Positions 9,535-20,587 of a stretch of 64,000 nucleotides of DNA are shown here, piece by piece. Made by a program: the position numbers and the translations under genes. The stretch is taken from the NCBI RefSeq assembly GCF_001282785.1, contig NZ_CVUA01000001.1, positions 558,001 through 622,000 on the forward strand, read 5' to 3'. Source of the stretch: Halolamina sediminis. GTDB lineage: Archaea > Halobacteriota > Halobacteria > Halobacteriales > Haloferacaceae. The notes below the pieces were generated by a model. It saw nothing but the letters and a program-made list of their open reading frames with translations, had not been told where the DNA came from and did no database searches. Each line of letters begins with the position of its first letter. The first letter of the stretch is position 1.

Positions 9535-10278
9535 ATGGATATACGACTCCCCGACAACGGCCCCGCGGAGCCGTTTCTCGGCGCAGCAGACCTCTTGGAG
9601 ACCGAGAGTGAGATCGATCTTCCCGTCCACGTCCGCGTCCGCGACGACCCCGACGAGCGCACGTGGGCCGGCCACTACGAGGACCGACACGTGCTCAACA
9701 TCTCCCGACAGGCCGCGACGAGTGCGATGGCCCGGGAGCTGGCGCTGCACGAACTCTCACACATGGCGCGCTACGAGCAGCACCACCCCTCACACCACCA
9801 GTCGACCCGGGAGGCGATCTTCCTCGCGCTGGCGGGCAAGAGCGTCGAACAGCGCAAGCTGGCCCACGTCCACCAGCTCGCCAACCACATGAAGGACATC
9901 TACGCCGACGATATCACGCTCTCGGTCGCGCCGGGCGGGAAGCTCGTCACATTCCTCGAGTCCCGGCTCGCCGCCGCCGTCGCCGACCGGCCGCCCGCAG
10001 CGCCGACGGGCTGGCAGCTCGCGACGCCGGGGTCGGACCCGCAGATCACGGCGGTCAACGCCGCCTTCGCGCTCGCGCTGGTCGAACGCCACGACCTCGT
10101 CGATTCCGACCACCGCATCTACGACCTCGCACACGCGGCCGCGGACGACGCGCCCGAGGTTGGCGTCGAGGAGTTTGCCGAGGCGTTCCGCTCGCTCGAC
10201 GACGACCCCTCCGAGAGCGAGTACCGCAAGGCGCTGGTCGACGTGACCCGCGCGTACGTCGGCGAGGGCGCCGACTAG
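9535..10278 (+). CDS. HExxH-motif protein, DUF5781-like
   Basis: A 247-aa protein with 'HELSH' at residues 72-76, a zinc-metallopeptidase-type HExxH motif, followed by further histidines ('QHHPSHH', residues 81-87). I recall haloarchaeal DUF5781 proteins next to fusA, and this matches that context, but no activity is established. The ATG at 9535 is chosen after the tandem repeat; the frame is open further upstream only because the repeat unit is 36 bp. Its last four bases overlap the convergent sugar dehydrogenase gene. Confidence 0.75.
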   Translation: MDIRLPDNGPAEPFLGAADLLETESEIDLPVHVRVRDDPDERTWAGHYEDRHVLNISRQAATSAMARELALHELSHMARYEQHHPSHHQSTREAIFLALAGKSVEQRKLAHVHQLANHMKDIYADDITLSVAPGGKLVTFLESRLAAAVADRPPAAPTGWQLATPGSDPQITAVNAAFALALVERHDLVDSDHRIYDLAHAAADDAPEVGVEEFAEAFRSLDDDPSESEYRKALVDVTRAYVGEGAD

Positions 10279-11642
10279 GCCTCGGTGATCCGCACCAGCA
10301 CGTCGTCGATCTCGCGGGGGAACGGCTCGTCCGCCCGCCCGTCGCGGTTGGAGGTGATGGCGTACAGTGCGCCGTCAGGGCCTTCCTCGACGTGGCGGAT
10401 CCGTCCGAGCTCGTTCACGAGCAGGTCGTGGCTGGTGACGGTGTACTCGTCGTCGAGCCAGTCGGCATCGTGGCGTTTGCCCGTCTCGCCGAGTTCGGGC
10501 AGCTCCTCGCCCGCGGGGGTCAGCGTGAACGACTTGAGTCGCTGATTGATGAGCGCGCCCACGAGCAGTCGGTTCTGTAGCGTCGGTGCCTCCTCGCTGC
10601 GGTAGAACGACGAGCCGGAGGGGGCCCACGTTGCCGACACGAGCGCCGAACTCGCGACCGGCCGGTGGTAGTCGGTCCCTTCGTACTCCTCGGGACGGCG
10701 TGCCTCCGGCCAGCCGTAGTTCCCGCCGGCCTCCAGTACGTTCACCTCGTCGGGACCGGGGCCGTGCTCGTCGGCGACCGGCGTCGCGTCGGGGAGCCAG
10801 CTCAGCCCCTGTACGTTCCGGTGGCCCATCGTGAAGATGCGGGGGTCGCCCGGGCTCTCGTTGCCGGGCGCGCCCTCGCCGTCGGGCGTCATCCGGAGCA
10901 CCTTCCCCGCCAGCGTGTCGGGGTCGGCGGCGAGATCGCCGTCGCCGGCGTCGCCGGCAGTCACCCAGAGGTAGTTCGCGGGGCCGAACCGCAGGCGGCC
11001 GCCGTTGTGGATGTTCGTTCTGGTGCCGGCCCGGGCGGGCGACTCCGCGAGCACGGAGACCGGCTGGCCGGGGTTCTCGCTGTCCGGCTCGAAGGCGGCC
11101 AGCCGCACGACGGGCTCCTCGTCGGTCGTCGCGGTGTAGTAGACGTACACCAGCGGCACGTCGGGGTAGTTCGGATGGGCTTCGACGCCCATCGTGCCGC
11201 CCTCCCCGCCCTCGACGAACCAGCTGTCCTCGTCGCTACCGGGCTCGACGGAGCCGGCGGGAATGGCGTCGGCGGGTTCGAACGCCGGGCCGATCTCGCC
11301 GTCGGCGTAGCGCAGCACCTGCCCGGTCCGCTCGGTCAGGAACAGCTCGCCAGTCCCCGTGAACGAGAGGTCCCACGGGATCTCTAGCTGTTCGGCGAGC
11401 ACCTCGGTCTCCAGTTCGGTCTCGGCGGCGCTCGTCGGCGCCGACCACTCCGGATCGTAGCCGTCCCACGCCGTCTCGTCGTGGTCGAGGCTGGGGTCGT
11501 ACTCCCCGGACTCGGTCGGTCCGCTGGGGGAGGGATCGGTCCCGGGGTCGGTCTCGCTCGGGTCGTCCGGAGCGCTACAGCCGGCCAGTCCGACGGCCGA
11601 GAGGGCGAGCAGCGTTCGGCGGGAGAGCGTATCGGGGTCCAC
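10275..11642 (-). CDS. PQQ-type aldose/sorbosone dehydrogenase lipoprotein
   Basis: Secreted sugar dehydrogenase of the soluble glucose/sorbosone dehydrogenase family, 455 aa. The N-terminus 'SRRTLLALSAVGLAGC' is a Tat signal with a lipobox; Cys22 would be lipidated and hold the enzyme at the outer membrane face. The beta-propeller has typical phrases such as 'LEIPWDLSFTGTGELFLTER' near the start and 'NIHNGGRLRFGP' in the centre. It would oxidise aldoses with PQQ. It sits next to an MFS transporter on the same strand, 36 bp downstream of it. Confidence 0.85.
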   Translation of the reverse strand: MDPDTLSRRTLLALSAVGLAGCSAPDDPSETDPGTDPSPSGPTESGEYDPSLDHDETAWDGYDPEWSAPTSAAETELETEVLAEQLEIPWDLSFTGTGELFLTERTGQVLRYADGEIGPAFEPADAIPAGSVEPGSDEDSWFVEGGEGGTMGVEAHPNYPDVPLVYVYYTATTDEEPVVRLAAFEPDSENPGQPVSVLAESPARAGTRTNIHNGGRLRFGPANYLWVTAGDAGDGDLAADPDTLAGKVLRMTPDGEGAPGNESPGDPRIFTMGHRNVQGLSWLPDATPVADEHGPGPDEVNVLEAGGNYGWPEARRPEEYEGTDYHRPVASSALVSATWAPSGSSFYRSEEAPTLQNRLLVGALINQRLKSFTLTPAGEELPELGETGKRHDADWLDDEYTVTSHDLLVNELGRIRHVEEGPDGALYAITSNRDGRADEPFPREIDDVLVRITEA

Positions 11643-11678
11643 GTTCGATACTCGCGAGCGCCGCCCAAAGTCTTTCTG

Positions 11679-12893
11679 TCAGGTGGCATCCTCGCGACGC
11701 CCTCCGCCCTCCAGCAGTCGGAGCGGCCGCGTGACCGTCGACGCCGCGGCGACGAGGAGGAACACGCTGCCGAGCGCGGCGACCGCGCTGGTCTCCCCCA
11801 GCCCGTCCGCGAGCACCCCGGCGCCGACCGCCAGCGGGAGCTTGTACAGTCTGGTGAGCATCGACACCGCGGACACGGCCGTTGCCCGGCCGGCGTCGTC
11901 GACGGCCTCGCTCACGCGGGCGTTGACGACCGGGAGCAGCAGCGCCCGCGAGGCGCGCTGGGCGACGAACATCGGGAGCGCGGCGACCAGCGCCAGCCGG
12001 GGAAGCACGAGCAGCCCGCTCGTGAGCACGGGGACGGCGATCAGCAGCCGTCGCACCCCCAGCCGATCCTCGAGCCACCCCGCGCGCTGGCTCGAAACCG
12101 CCGTGACGCCGCTGAAGCCGGCGTACAGCAACCCGAGCGAGAGCCCGACCGGCAGCCCACCGGGGATCGCCGTCTCCAGCAGCGACTCGGCGATCGGCTG
12201 CACGTACGTCGTCGACGCGCTCAGCACGGCGAAAAAGAGGCCGACGTACAGCGCGAACGACCGCAGCGACGGGCGGGCGACCGCCCGGCGGAGCACACCG
12301 AACGTCTCGGCCGCGCTCGGGCCGCTGGTCTCGTCCCCGCGATATGCTCGGTTCTTGGGCAGCGAGGCCAGCGCCGCCAGCCCGAGGAGGTTCATCCCGA
12401 CGCTCGCGAGGAACGGCCACGTCGGATCGACGCCGTAGAGTGCGCCACCCCCGATCGCGGTGACGACCGAACTCCACGCCGTCACGGCCTCACCGCGCCC
12501 GCGGATCCGGGTGAACTGGCCGGCGTCGAGGCGCTCGCTGAGCGTGTCGTATAGCCAGGCGTCGATGCTGCCCGAGGCGAACGTCAGCCCCAGCGCCCAC
12601 GGGACGTACAGCGCCGCGTACCCCAGAGGCGACCGGACGAACACGAAGCCGAGCAGCGACGCCGCCTTCAGCCCGATACTCAGGCCGATGCTCGCCCGCC
12701 GGCCCAGCCGATCGCCGACGTACCCCGTCGGCACCTCGCCGAGCACGACGATCGCGGCCGACAGCGCGCTCAGCGTCCCGACGACAGTGAAGGAGAGATC
12801 CCGGAGCAGAAACAGCGTGAAGATCGGGGCGATGAACCCGACCGAGCGGGTCGCCTGCAGCAGGTAGAACTTCCGGACGACGCTGGAGGGCAC
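11679..12893 (-). CDS. MFS transporter
   Basis: Major facilitator superfamily membrane protein, 404 aa, with about 11-12 hydrophobic segments. The loop after TM2 reads 'GYVGDRLGRRASIGLS', matching the MFS motif A (GxxxDRxGRR). The substrate cannot be read from sequence. It lies between rps7 and the secreted sugar dehydrogenase gene on the same strand, so uptake or export of the dehydrogenase substrate or product is a possible but unproven link. Confidence 0.85.
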   Translation of the reverse strand: MPSSVVRKFYLLQATRSVGFIAPIFTLFLLRDLSFTVVGTLSALSAAIVVLGEVPTGYVGDRLGRRASIGLSIGLKAASLLGFVFVRSPLGYAALYVPWALGLTFASGSIDAWLYDTLSERLDAGQFTRIRGRGEAVTAWSSVVTAIGGGALYGVDPTWPFLASVGMNLLGLAALASLPKNRAYRGDETSGPSAAETFGVLRRAVARPSLRSFALYVGLFFAVLSASTTYVQPIAESLLETAIPGGLPVGLSLGLLYAGFSGVTAVSSQRAGWLEDRLGVRRLLIAVPVLTSGLLVLPRLALVAALPMFVAQRASRALLLPVVNARVSEAVDDAGRATAVSAVSMLTRLYKLPLAVGAGVLADGLGETSAVAALGSVFLLVAAASTVTRPLRLLEGGGRREDAT

Positions 12894-12954
12894 GGCTCGG
12901 GGGGTCGACCCGGACCGTGCAAAAACGCATCGAGAGCCGCCGCTCGGGAGCTGC

Positions 12955-12967
12955 TAAAAACGAAAAG
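12955..12967 (-). terminator. T-rich terminator after rps7
   Basis: On the minus strand, 12 bases after the rps7 stop codon, the sequence reads cttttcgttttta, a double T tract of the kind that ends haloarchaeal transcripts. A second gttttt tract lies at about 12,930. It would separate the rpo-rps7 operon from the MFS gene. Confidence 0.5.
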
Positions 12968-12978
12968 CCGGAGCCGAG

Positions 12979-13608
12979 TTAGCGGGCCGCGGCCGCGACG
13001 CGCTCGGTCTCCTCCTTCTGGGAGATCGGGTAGACGTTCACGTCGTAGTCGGCGGCGCCGACGAGCTGCTGGGCCAGCGCCTCCTCGACGGGGGTTGCCG
13101 TGTTGCGCGAGGCGTTGAGCGTGCCCTGCGCGATGAACTTCAGGCCCTGGTCGACCCGGCGCTGGGGCGCTACGTCGACGGCCTTCGGCACCGAGATCCC
13201 GCCGTACTTCAGGCGGACGGTCTCCTCGCGCGGGGCCGCGTTCTCGACGGCCTCGACCAGCACCTGCGCGGGGTTCTCTTCGGTCCGCTCGTGGACGATC
13301 TCGAAGGCGTCCCGCACGATGCGGGTCGTCTTCTGCTTGTGACCGGTGTTGTCCTCGGTCTGCATCAGTCGGTTGATCAGGCGCTCGACCACGCTGATCT
13401 CGGACTTCTCGAACTGCTTGCTCGCGTGGCGACCCATCGTGTGCGCGACGGGCGTCACGTTGAGGTAGCGCTGGGTCGAGGGGTCGGAGTACTCGATGTC
13501 GCTCACGTCCCAGACGCCGAACAGGTCGGCGCCGGTCGACGTCTCCTCGGTCTCCTCTTCGGCCTCGATGTCCTCGGGCTCGGCCTCGGCGGCTTCTTCC
13601 TCGCTCAT
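12979..13608 (-). CDS. rps7: 30S ribosomal protein uS7
   Basis: Small-subunit protein uS7, 209 aa, which nucleates assembly of the 30S head. The core begins around '[15 protein letters not shown]' and includes '[18 protein letters not shown]'. The first 28 residues are an extremely acidic extension rich in Glu, as often seen in haloarchaeal ribosomal proteins. Its start overlaps the rps12 stop by four bases (ATGA). Confidence 0.97.
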   Translation of the reverse strand: MSEEEAAEAEPEDIEAEEETEETSTGADLFGVWDVSDIEYSDPSTQRYLNVTPVAHTMGRHASKQFEKSEISVVERLINRLMQTEDNTGHKQKTTRIVRDAFEIVHERTEENPAQVLVEAVENAAPREETVRLKYGGISVPKAVDVAPQRRVDQGLKFIAQGTLNASRNTATPVEEALAQQLVGAADYDVNVYPISQKEETERVAAAAR

Positions 13609-14033
13609 CTGACTGGCTTCTCCGCGTTCCCGCGAACCAGTTCGATCAGCGACACGCCGTTGACCTTCTCGACCTTGTAGTTGACACCGGAGATGTCACC
13701 CATCGCACGACCCTTCGAGCCACCGATCCCTGCGATCGTGACCTCGTCGTGCTCGTCGATGAACGAGATCGCGCCGTCACCGGGACAGAACGCGGTGACC
13801 TGCTTCCCGTTCTTGATGAGTTGGACCCGGACACACTTCCGGATCGCCGAGTTGGGCTGTTTCGCTTCGATACCGACCTTCTCCAGCACGATCCCGCGAC
13901 CCTGCGGGGCGCCCTCGAGCGGGTCGGACTTCTCCTTGAGTCCGCGTTCACGGCGCGCGTACTCCGAGTCGGACCACCGTCGCTTCTGGCGGTCCTTCTT
14001 GAGTTTCCGCGCGGCGTACTTGCCGTTCGCCAT
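13605..14033 (-). CDS. rps12: 30S ribosomal protein uS12
   Basis: Small-subunit protein uS12, 142 aa, part of the decoding centre. The conserved loop '[15 protein letters not shown]' and '[15 protein letters not shown]' are visible. The start is ATG at 14033 ([10 protein letters not shown]), the normal archaeal N-terminus, rather than the ATG eight codons upstream. It overlaps rps7 by ATGA and follows nusA. Confidence 0.97.
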   Translation of the reverse strand: MANGKYAARKLKKDRQKRRWSDSEYARRERGLKEKSDPLEGAPQGRGIVLEKVGIEAKQPNSAIRKCVRVQLIKNGKQVTAFCPGDGAISFIDEHDEVTIAGIGGSKGRAMGDISGVNYKVEKVNGVSLIELVRGNAEKPVR

Positions 14034-14137
14034 ACCACAACTGTTCGACGGAGCCACTTAAGCGTCCCCTTTCGAGGAGAGAAGACGGATCGAGAACGCG
14101 TTAGAGGTGGCGCTACTCCGATCTGCGCCCGTCCCGG

Positions 14138-14560
14138 CTACGCCAACTGCACGTCGTCGATGTCGAAGTGTCGGGCTGCCAACTTTCGGGCTGCCTCGAT
14201 CGACTCGCCGTCGGCGCCGATCGCGACCCCGCGGTCGCCCTGCGGGACCTCGACGTACGCGACCGTGCTGCCGCCCTGGGTCGACAGGGTGACGTTGCGC
14301 ACGGCCGCGGGCGCGAGGCAGTTGGCGACGAACGCGGCGGGTTCCTCGGCGTTTTCGACGAGATCGACCCGGCTGCCCAACTGTGACTCGACGGCCTCGA
14401 CGGTCTCGCCGTCCGGCCCGATCGCCGCCCCCATCTCGCCGGCGGGGATCACGAACACCGCACGGTCGTCCTCGATCAGGCAGTCAACCGGCGTCACGTC
14501 GGCCACGTCGGCGAACGCGGCGATGTGCCGGCGCGCTTCGTCCGACAGCGTCAGGCTCAT
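14138..14560 (-). CDS. nusA: NusA-like KH-domain transcription factor
   Basis: Archaeal NusA, 140 aa, composed of two KH domains without the bacterial N-terminal polymerase-binding part. The KH GxxG-type loops appear as 'GAAIGPDGETVEAVE' and 'GVAIGADGESIEAAR'. Its place between rpoA2 and rps12 is the standard archaeal order. It is thought to bind RNA and act in transcription termination. Confidence 0.95.
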   Translation of the reverse strand: MSLTLSDEARRHIAAFADVADVTPVDCLIEDDRAVFVIPAGEMGAAIGPDGETVEAVESQLGSRVDLVENAEEPAAFVANCLAPAAVRNVTLSTQGGSTVAYVEVPQGDRGVAIGADGESIEAARKLAARHFDIDDVQLA

Positions 14561-14600
14561 CGGCGGCCTCCGGCCTGCGAGTGGGGGTAGGGCGGGCCCA

Positions 14601-15836
14601 TCAGTCGTCGGCGGATTTCGCGGCGCCGCCCGAGCCCATCCGGAGGTCCACGTCGCCGGTGCCGATCGACACCGGCTTCCCGACGATCACGTTCTCGATC
14701 ACGCCGTCGAGGTCGTCGACCTCGCCGTGGACGGCGGCGTCGAGCAGGTGGTTCACCGTCACCTCGAACGCCGCGCGGGCGAGCACGGACTCCTTCGAGC
14801 CGGAGATGCCGTGCCGGCCGATCGACTCGATCGTCCCGCGGTTGGTCATGATGTCCGCCACCAACATCAGGTGCCGGACGTTCACGTCGTCGAGCCCCTG
14901 TTCGGCCAGGGTCTCGTGGGTCTCGTTGATGATCGTCTCGCGGGCGGCCTCGATCCCGAGGTTGTCGTAGATCTCGTGGATGTTGTTACACGTCGAGCGG
15001 CTGGTGTCGACGCCCTCGATCTCGAGCACGTCGCCGAAGGCCGACCCCTCGGTGTAGAGGACGAACTCCTCCTCGTCGTCCTCGACCTCCTCCTTCCGGA
15101 TCACGACGCGGGAGATCTCCTCGATCCCCTTGAACACGACCTCCCGCAGCTCCTCGACCAGTTGGAGCAGCTCGCGGTAGCTCGGCTGTTCGGGGCCGAA
15201 CGCGATCTTCGTTCCCTTGCGCTTGGTCGCGACTTTGAGCTCGCTCTCGATGGTGTCCTGGATCTCCTCGGCGACGTCGCCCACGTCGTCGTAGGTGGGC
15301 CAGCGCTTCTGGAGCGTGTCCTCGTTCAGGTCGATCGTGACCTGCATGTCCGCGACGTTGGTCGAGACGTTCCCCAGTGCGAGGATCTTCGTCGCCTCGA
15401 TCTGCCACACCACCTCGCGGGCCTTGTCGCGGTCGGTCGCGTACTCCTCCTCTAAGTGGACCGTCATCGTCGGCGTGTCCGGCGTCTTCCGGGCGTCGAC
15501 GAGCTCGATCAGCCGGGGCAGCCCCTGTGTCACGTCGATCTCCGCGACGCCCGCGAAGTGGAACGTGTTCATCGTCAGCTGGGTGCCCGGTTCGCCGATC
15601 GACTGGGCCGACACCGTCCCGACGGGGTCGAGCGCGTCGACCCGGGTGTCGTCGTAGCGGGTGACGACCGCCTTGACGATCTCGTCGATCTCCTCGCGGG
15701 TCGCGCCCTCGTTCTCCTCGATGGCGCCGTAGATGCGGTCCTTCAGGCGCCGCGGGAGCTCGGTGTCCTCGACCAGCGCCTCGGTCTCCTCGTCGACGTG
15801 CTCGAAGCTCTCGGGGAGTACGTCGGGGTCAGTCAT
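14601..15836 (-). CDS. rpoA2: DNA-directed RNA polymerase subunit A''
   Basis: C-terminal part of the largest RNA polymerase subunit, 411 aa. Typical phrases are '[20 protein letters not shown]' (bridge/trigger region) and 'NTFHFAG'. The split of the beta'-like subunit into A' and A'' is normal in archaea. The start overlaps the end of rpoA1 by eight bases, so the two halves are translated in a fixed ratio. No intein is present. Confidence 0.97.
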   Translation of the reverse strand: MTDPDVLPESFEHVDEETEALVEDTELPRRLKDRIYGAIEENEGATREEIDEIVKAVVTRYDDTRVDALDPVGTVSAQSIGEPGTQLTMNTFHFAGVAEIDVTQGLPRLIELVDARKTPDTPTMTVHLEEEYATDRDKAREVVWQIEATKILALGNVSTNVADMQVTIDLNEDTLQKRWPTYDDVGDVAEEIQDTIESELKVATKRKGTKIAFGPEQPSYRELLQLVEELREVVFKGIEEISRVVIRKEEVEDDEEEFVLYTEGSAFGDVLEIEGVDTSRSTCNNIHEIYDNLGIEAARETIINETHETLAEQGLDDVNVRHLMLVADIMTNRGTIESIGRHGISGSKESVLARAAFEVTVNHLLDAAVHGEVDDLDGVIENVIVGKPVSIGTGDVDLRMGSGGAAKSADD

Positions 15837-18753
15837 CGCTCACCCCCTGGCCCGCCTTGTTCAGGCCGGGGCCGGCGTACTCCGAGATGTTGGTGGTCTC
15901 CTCGTCCTCGCCGAGGAAGCGGGCCTTCTGCTCCTCGCTGCTGAACTCGGCGTCCAGCACGCGCTGGGTGATCGCCTCCACGTCGACGGGGTCGTCCTCG
16001 TCTGAGGAGACTTTCACCGGCGAGGTGCCATCCTCGCCGAACTCGAACTGGACGACCGTGCCGGAGGTGTCCCGGACGGTGCCGTCGTACTGCGCTTCCA
16101 GCTCGGAGAGGGCGTTGATCAGGCGGCGCTGGAGGTAGCCGGACTTGGAGGTCCGGACTGCCGTGTCGACCAGCCCCTCGCGGCCACCCATCGCGTGGAA
16201 GAAGAACTCCCGCGGCGTGAGTCCCGAGCGGTAGGAGTTCTCCACGAACCCGTGGGGTTTGGCGCCGAGGTCGCCACGCTCGTAGTGGCTGAGCGTGCGG
16301 CCCTCGTAGCCGCGGTTGATGCGCTCGCCGCTGACGGACTGCTGGCCGACGGTGGCGGCCATCTGGGTCAGGTTCAGCATCGACCCACGCGCGCCCGAGC
16401 GGGCCATGACGATCGCCGGGTTGTCGTCGTCGAAGTGGTCGCCGGCGATGTCCTCCGCGGAGTCACGCGCCTTGCCGAGCGTCTGCATGATCTTGAGCTC
16501 GAGCGTCTCGTCGACGGTCCGGCCGGGGATCGAGTTCAGATCGCCCGCCCGGTACGTCTCGATCAGCTCGTCGACCCGTTCGTAGGCGTCGTCGATCGCC
16601 TCGTCGACCTGCTCGTCGGCCGTCGGCGGGACGGACTCGTCGTCGATCCCGATCGAGAACCCGAAGTGCATGATCGAGCGCATCGCGAGCGTCGCCACCT
16701 CGTTGACGAACACGCGGGCGCGCGTCTTCGAGTAGTCCTTCGTGATCGTGTCGACGATGTCGCCGCCGAAGGCGCCGATGGCGCCCTCGTCGATCGTCCC
16801 CTGCACGAGCTGGCCGTCCTCGATCACGACCTCGTCGTCGGCCTCCGAGCGGAACTCGAGGTTGAGGTCGTCGGGCAGCAGCTCCGAGAACACCGTCCGG
16901 CCTGTCCAGACTGGCTCGCCGTCGTCCTCGCCGTCGGGCTCGGGCAGCTCGTCGACGCTGGTCGCACGCAGCAGGTCCAGCGCTTGGTTCTCGGTGAACT
17001 CGGGGTTGTTCCGGGTCAGCAGGTACGTCCCGGAGACGTGGTCCTGGATGGCGCCGATGATGTTCTCGCCGAAGCGCGGGCTGAGCATCTGCTCTTGGAC
17101 GCGCATCAGGACGCGGGCCTCCGCACGCGCCTCCTCGTTCTGGAGCGCGTGCATGTTCATCTCGTCGCCGTCGAAGTCGGCGTTGTACGGCGTACAGACC
17201 GTCGTGTTCAGCCGGAACGTCTTGTACGGCATCACGACGACCTCGTGGGCCATGATCGACATCCGGTGCAGCGACGGCTGTCGGTTGAACACGATGATGT
17301 CGCCGTCGGTCAGGTGCCGGGAGACCTCCCACTCGGGCTCGACCTTCTCGGCGAGCTCCTCACAGTTCTTCTCGGTCACCTTCAGCCGGCGGCCGTCGGG
17401 CCGCTTGACGTAGTTGGCGCCCGGATGCCCCTCGGGGCCGTTCCGGACGTACGTCCGCGCCTCCTCGAGGTTGCGCTCGGAGACGTTCATCGTCTGGGTC
17501 ATCTCCCGAGCCACGCGCTCGGGGACGCCGACCTCGTTCAGCGACAGCGTCGGGTCCGGCGAGATCACGGTTCGCGCCGAGAAGTTCACGCGCTTCCCGG
17601 ACAGCGAGCCGCGGAAGCGACCCTCCTTCCCCTTCAGGCGCTGAGAGAGCGTCTTCAGCGGCCGTCCCGAGCGGTGTCGGGCCGGCGGCGTCCCGGAGAT
17701 CTCGTTGTCGACGAACGTGGTGACGTGGTACTGGAGCAGCTCCCAGAGGTCCTCGATGATCAGCTGGGGTGCCCCCGCCTCGCGATTCTCCATGAACCGC
17801 TGATTGATGCGGATGATGTCGACCAGCTTGTGGGTCAGGTCGTCCTCGGAGCGCTGGCCGTTGTCCAGCGTGATCGAGGGACGGGTGGTGACCGGCGGCA
17901 CCGGTAGTACTGTCAGGATCATCCACTCCGGCCGGGAGGTCTCGGGGTTGACGCCGATGTTCGCGAGGTCCTCGTCCGGGATGTCCTCGAACCAGTCCCG
18001 GATATCGCTGGGCATCAGCTTGTTCTCGTCCTCCTCGGTCAGGTCGATGTTCAGCGCCTTCTCCAGCGCCTTGCGGTCCTCCTCGCGCGGGCGGAACTCG
18101 CCGCCGAGGATGTCGTTGATCCGGTCGAGCGCGATGCCGGTCTCGTCGGCGAGCTCCTGGGGCGCGACGCCGTCGTCGTCCTCGTCCTCGGGCTGCATCG
18201 CCTCGGCGATGATCTCGGAGTACTCGCCGGCGAGGACGTCCTGCACCTCGTAGTAGGTGGTCGGCTTCTCGTGTTTGATGTCGTACTGGGTCTCGCCACA
18301 GAACGGACACCGCGACGTCTTCCGGGCCTGCCGGATGGCGGCCTTCAGCACGTCGTCGGGGTCGTCGCCGAGCTCCTTGGCTCGCTCGAGCCGCTCGGCG
18401 AACTCGGCCTGCTCGTCCTCCGTGAGCGAGAGCCGGCCGCAGTCCCGACAGGTGCCACGCAGCAGGCGGCGGATCAGCTTCGCGAAGCCGACGTGGATCA
18501 CCGGCGCCGCGAGCTCGATGTGGCCGAAGTGGCCGTTACACGAGCCGGAGTGCTGGCCGCAGGTCCGACACTCCAGCCCGGGGTCGATGACCCCCAGCCG
18601 GGGGTCCATCAGCCCCATGTCGATGGGGTAGCCGTCGTCGTCGTACGTGTCGGCGGTGATCACCTTCGTGGCGCTCATGTCCCGGTACGTCTCCGGGTCC
18701 ATCAGGCCGAAGCTGATCTCGCCGATCTCCTTGGGTGAGCCTGAGATTGACAT
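15829..18753 (-). CDS. rpoA1: DNA-directed RNA polymerase subunit A'
   Basis: Catalytic clamp subunit, 974 aa. The N-terminal zinc site is visible as '[17 protein letters not shown]'; the absolutely conserved metal-A motif '[11 protein letters not shown]' lies near residue 525. Length is normal, with no intein or split. The start codon is adjacent to the rpoB1 stop. It is part of the rpoH-B2-B1-A1-A2 operon. Confidence 0.98.
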   Translation of the reverse strand: MSISGSPKEIGEISFGLMDPETYRDMSATKVITADTYDDDGYPIDMGLMDPRLGVIDPGLECRTCGQHSGSCNGHFGHIELAAPVIHVGFAKLIRRLLRGTCRDCGRLSLTEDEQAEFAERLERAKELGDDPDDVLKAAIRQARKTSRCPFCGETQYDIKHEKPTTYYEVQDVLAGEYSEIIAEAMQPEDEDDDGVAPQELADETGIALDRINDILGGEFRPREEDRKALEKALNIDLTEEDENKLMPSDIRDWFEDIPDEDLANIGVNPETSRPEWMILTVLPVPPVTTRPSITLDNGQRSEDDLTHKLVDIIRINQRFMENREAGAPQLIIEDLWELLQYHVTTFVDNEISGTPPARHRSGRPLKTLSQRLKGKEGRFRGSLSGKRVNFSARTVISPDPTLSLNEVGVPERVAREMTQTMNVSERNLEEARTYVRNGPEGHPGANYVKRPDGRRLKVTEKNCEELAEKVEPEWEVSRHLTDGDIIVFNRQPSLHRMSIMAHEVVVMPYKTFRLNTTVCTPYNADFDGDEMNMHALQNEEARAEARVLMRVQEQMLSPRFGENIIGAIQDHVSGTYLLTRNNPEFTENQALDLLRATSVDELPEPDGEDDGEPVWTGRTVFSELLPDDLNLEFRSEADDEVVIEDGQLVQGTIDEGAIGAFGGDIVDTITKDYSKTRARVFVNEVATLAMRSIMHFGFSIGIDDESVPPTADEQVDEAIDDAYERVDELIETYRAGDLNSIPGRTVDETLELKIMQTLGKARDSAEDIAGDHFDDDNPAIVMARSGARGSMLNLTQMAATVGQQSVSGERINRGYEGRTLSHYERGDLGAKPHGFVENSYRSGLTPREFFFHAMGGREGLVDTAVRTSKSGYLQRRLINALSELEAQYDGTVRDTSGTVVQFEFGEDGTSPVKVSSDEDDPVDVEAITQRVLDAEFSSEEQKARFLGEDEETTNISEYAGPGLNKAGQGVSDD

Positions 18754-20586
18754 TTATACTGCGTCCTCCAGTTCGAGTTTGGGTCGGATGCCGAGCGCCT
18801 TCATCTCGTCGAGCAGCAGCTTGAACGCGTAGCTGACCTCCAACTCGTGGATGTTGTCCTCGTCTTTCGTGATTGGGTCGTACACTCGGCGCTGCTCCAC
18901 GTCCTCCACGGCGACCATCCCGGTGTCCTCCGAGATGTACACCGTCTCGCGGTCCGAGGAGTCGAGCAGGCGTTCCTTCAGCGCCATCGCGGCGCCGTGG
19001 CCGATCAGCACCTCACGCTCCATCTCCCCCACGCGGAGGCCACCCTCGCGGGCGCGCCCCTCGGTGGGCTGGCGGGTGAGCACCTGCACCGGCCCGCGGG
19101 AGCGGGCGTGCAGCTTGTTGCTCACCATGTGGTACAGCTTGTGGTAGAAGATCGTGCCGACGAAGATCTCGGCCTCGATCTTCTCGCCGGTCACGCCGGA
19201 GTACATGACCTCCTTGCCGGAGGACTTGAAGCCGCGTTCCTCCAGACTCTCGCGGAGCTCCTCCTCGCCTTCGCCCTGGAACGGCGTGCCGTCGACGCGC
19301 CGGCCTTCCAGCGAGCCGACCTTGCCGCCGAGCATCTCCAGCACGTGGCCCACGGTCATCCGCGAGGGGAGCGCGTGGGGGTTCATCACGAGGTCGGGGA
19401 TGAGCCCCTCCTCGGTGAACGGCATGTCTTCCTGGGGTGCGAGGTGACCGACGACGCCCTTCTGGCCGTGCCGGGACGCGAACTTGTCCCCGAGTTCGGG
19501 GATCCGTTCGTCCCGCACGGACACCTTCGAGAGCTTCGAGCCGTCCTCGCCCTCCATCAGCGTTACCGTGTCGACGATGCCGTCCTCGCCGGAGCGCATC
19601 GTCACGGAGGTCTCACGCCGCTTCTGGGGCGAGAGGCCGCCGAGGTCCTCCTGCTCTTCGAGGAACCGGGGCGGCGAGGTCTTCCCGAGCAGCACCGAGC
19701 TCTCGTCGACTTTCGTCTCGGGATTGACCAGCCCGTCCTCGTCGAGCTGGGTGTACGCGTCCTCGCCGCGTGCGCCGCGCACGTCCTGCGAGGGCGTCTC
19801 GAAGCGGTCCTCCTGCCCGCCGGGGTAGCGTCGCTCCTCACCCTCGTACGTGCGGAAGAAGTGCGAGCGGGCGAGGCCGCGCTCGACCGAACCCTGGTTC
19901 ATGACCAGCGCGTCCTCGATGTTGAACCCCTCGTAGGACATGACCGCGACCGTGAAGTTCTGGGCCGCGGGGCGCTCGTCGAACCCGATCTGCTCGGTGG
20001 TCTGGGTCTTGACCATCGAGAGCTGCGGGTAGTGTAGGAGGTGCTGTCGCGTGTCGGGCCGGATGCGGTAGTTCGCCGACGGCAGCCCGAGGGACTGCTT
20101 CATCATCCCCGCACCCATCGTGATACGTGGCGACGCGTTGTGCTCGGGGTAGGGGATCATCCCCGCGCCGATCCCGAAGATCAGCTGCGGGTCGACCTCG
20201 AGGTGGGTGTGGTTCTCGGTGAGGTCCTCCTCGTCGACGGCGACGAGGATGTCCTCCTCCTCCTCGGCGTCGATGAACTCGACGATGCCGCGGTCGACGA
20301 GGTCGTCGAACTCGAGCTCGTCGTCCTCGATCGCCTCGATGTGCTCGTCGGTGAGTCGCGGCTCGCCGTCGTCGACGACGATCAGCGGGCGCCGCGCGCG
20401 GCCGGAGTCGGCGTTGACGATGACCTCGCGGGTGCGGTCCTTGACCGCGACGTTGACCATCTCGCTGACCTCGCCGTTGCGACGTGACTCTCGGATCTGT
20501 GCTGCCAGCTCCTCGGGGTCCGGATGGGTCCCGACGAGGCTACCGTTGACGTAGACCTTCGCAGGTCGTTCTTGTTTTCCTGCCAT
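18754..20586 (-). CDS. rpoB1: DNA-directed RNA polymerase subunit B'
   Basis: C-terminal half of the second-largest polymerase subunit, 610 aa, in the split form typical of halophiles. Recognisable stretches are '[20 protein letters not shown]' and '[20 protein letters not shown]', which line the active centre, and '[20 protein letters not shown]'. One base separates its ATG from the rpoB2 stop codon. Confidence 0.98.
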   Translation of the reverse strand: MAGKQERPAKVYVNGSLVGTHPDPEELAAQIRESRRNGEVSEMVNVAVKDRTREVIVNADSGRARRPLIVVDDGEPRLTDEHIEAIEDDELEFDDLVDRGIVEFIDAEEEEDILVAVDEEDLTENHTHLEVDPQLIFGIGAGMIPYPEHNASPRITMGAGMMKQSLGLPSANYRIRPDTRQHLLHYPQLSMVKTQTTEQIGFDERPAAQNFTVAVMSYEGFNIEDALVMNQGSVERGLARSHFFRTYEGEERRYPGGQEDRFETPSQDVRGARGEDAYTQLDEDGLVNPETKVDESSVLLGKTSPPRFLEEQEDLGGLSPQKRRETSVTMRSGEDGIVDTVTLMEGEDGSKLSKVSVRDERIPELGDKFASRHGQKGVVGHLAPQEDMPFTEEGLIPDLVMNPHALPSRMTVGHVLEMLGGKVGSLEGRRVDGTPFQGEGEEELRESLEERGFKSSGKEVMYSGVTGEKIEAEIFVGTIFYHKLYHMVSNKLHARSRGPVQVLTRQPTEGRAREGGLRVGEMEREVLIGHGAAMALKERLLDSSDRETVYISEDTGMVAVEDVEQRRVYDPITKDEDNIHELEVSYAFKLLLDEMKALGIRPKLELEDAV

Positions 20587-20587
20587 C

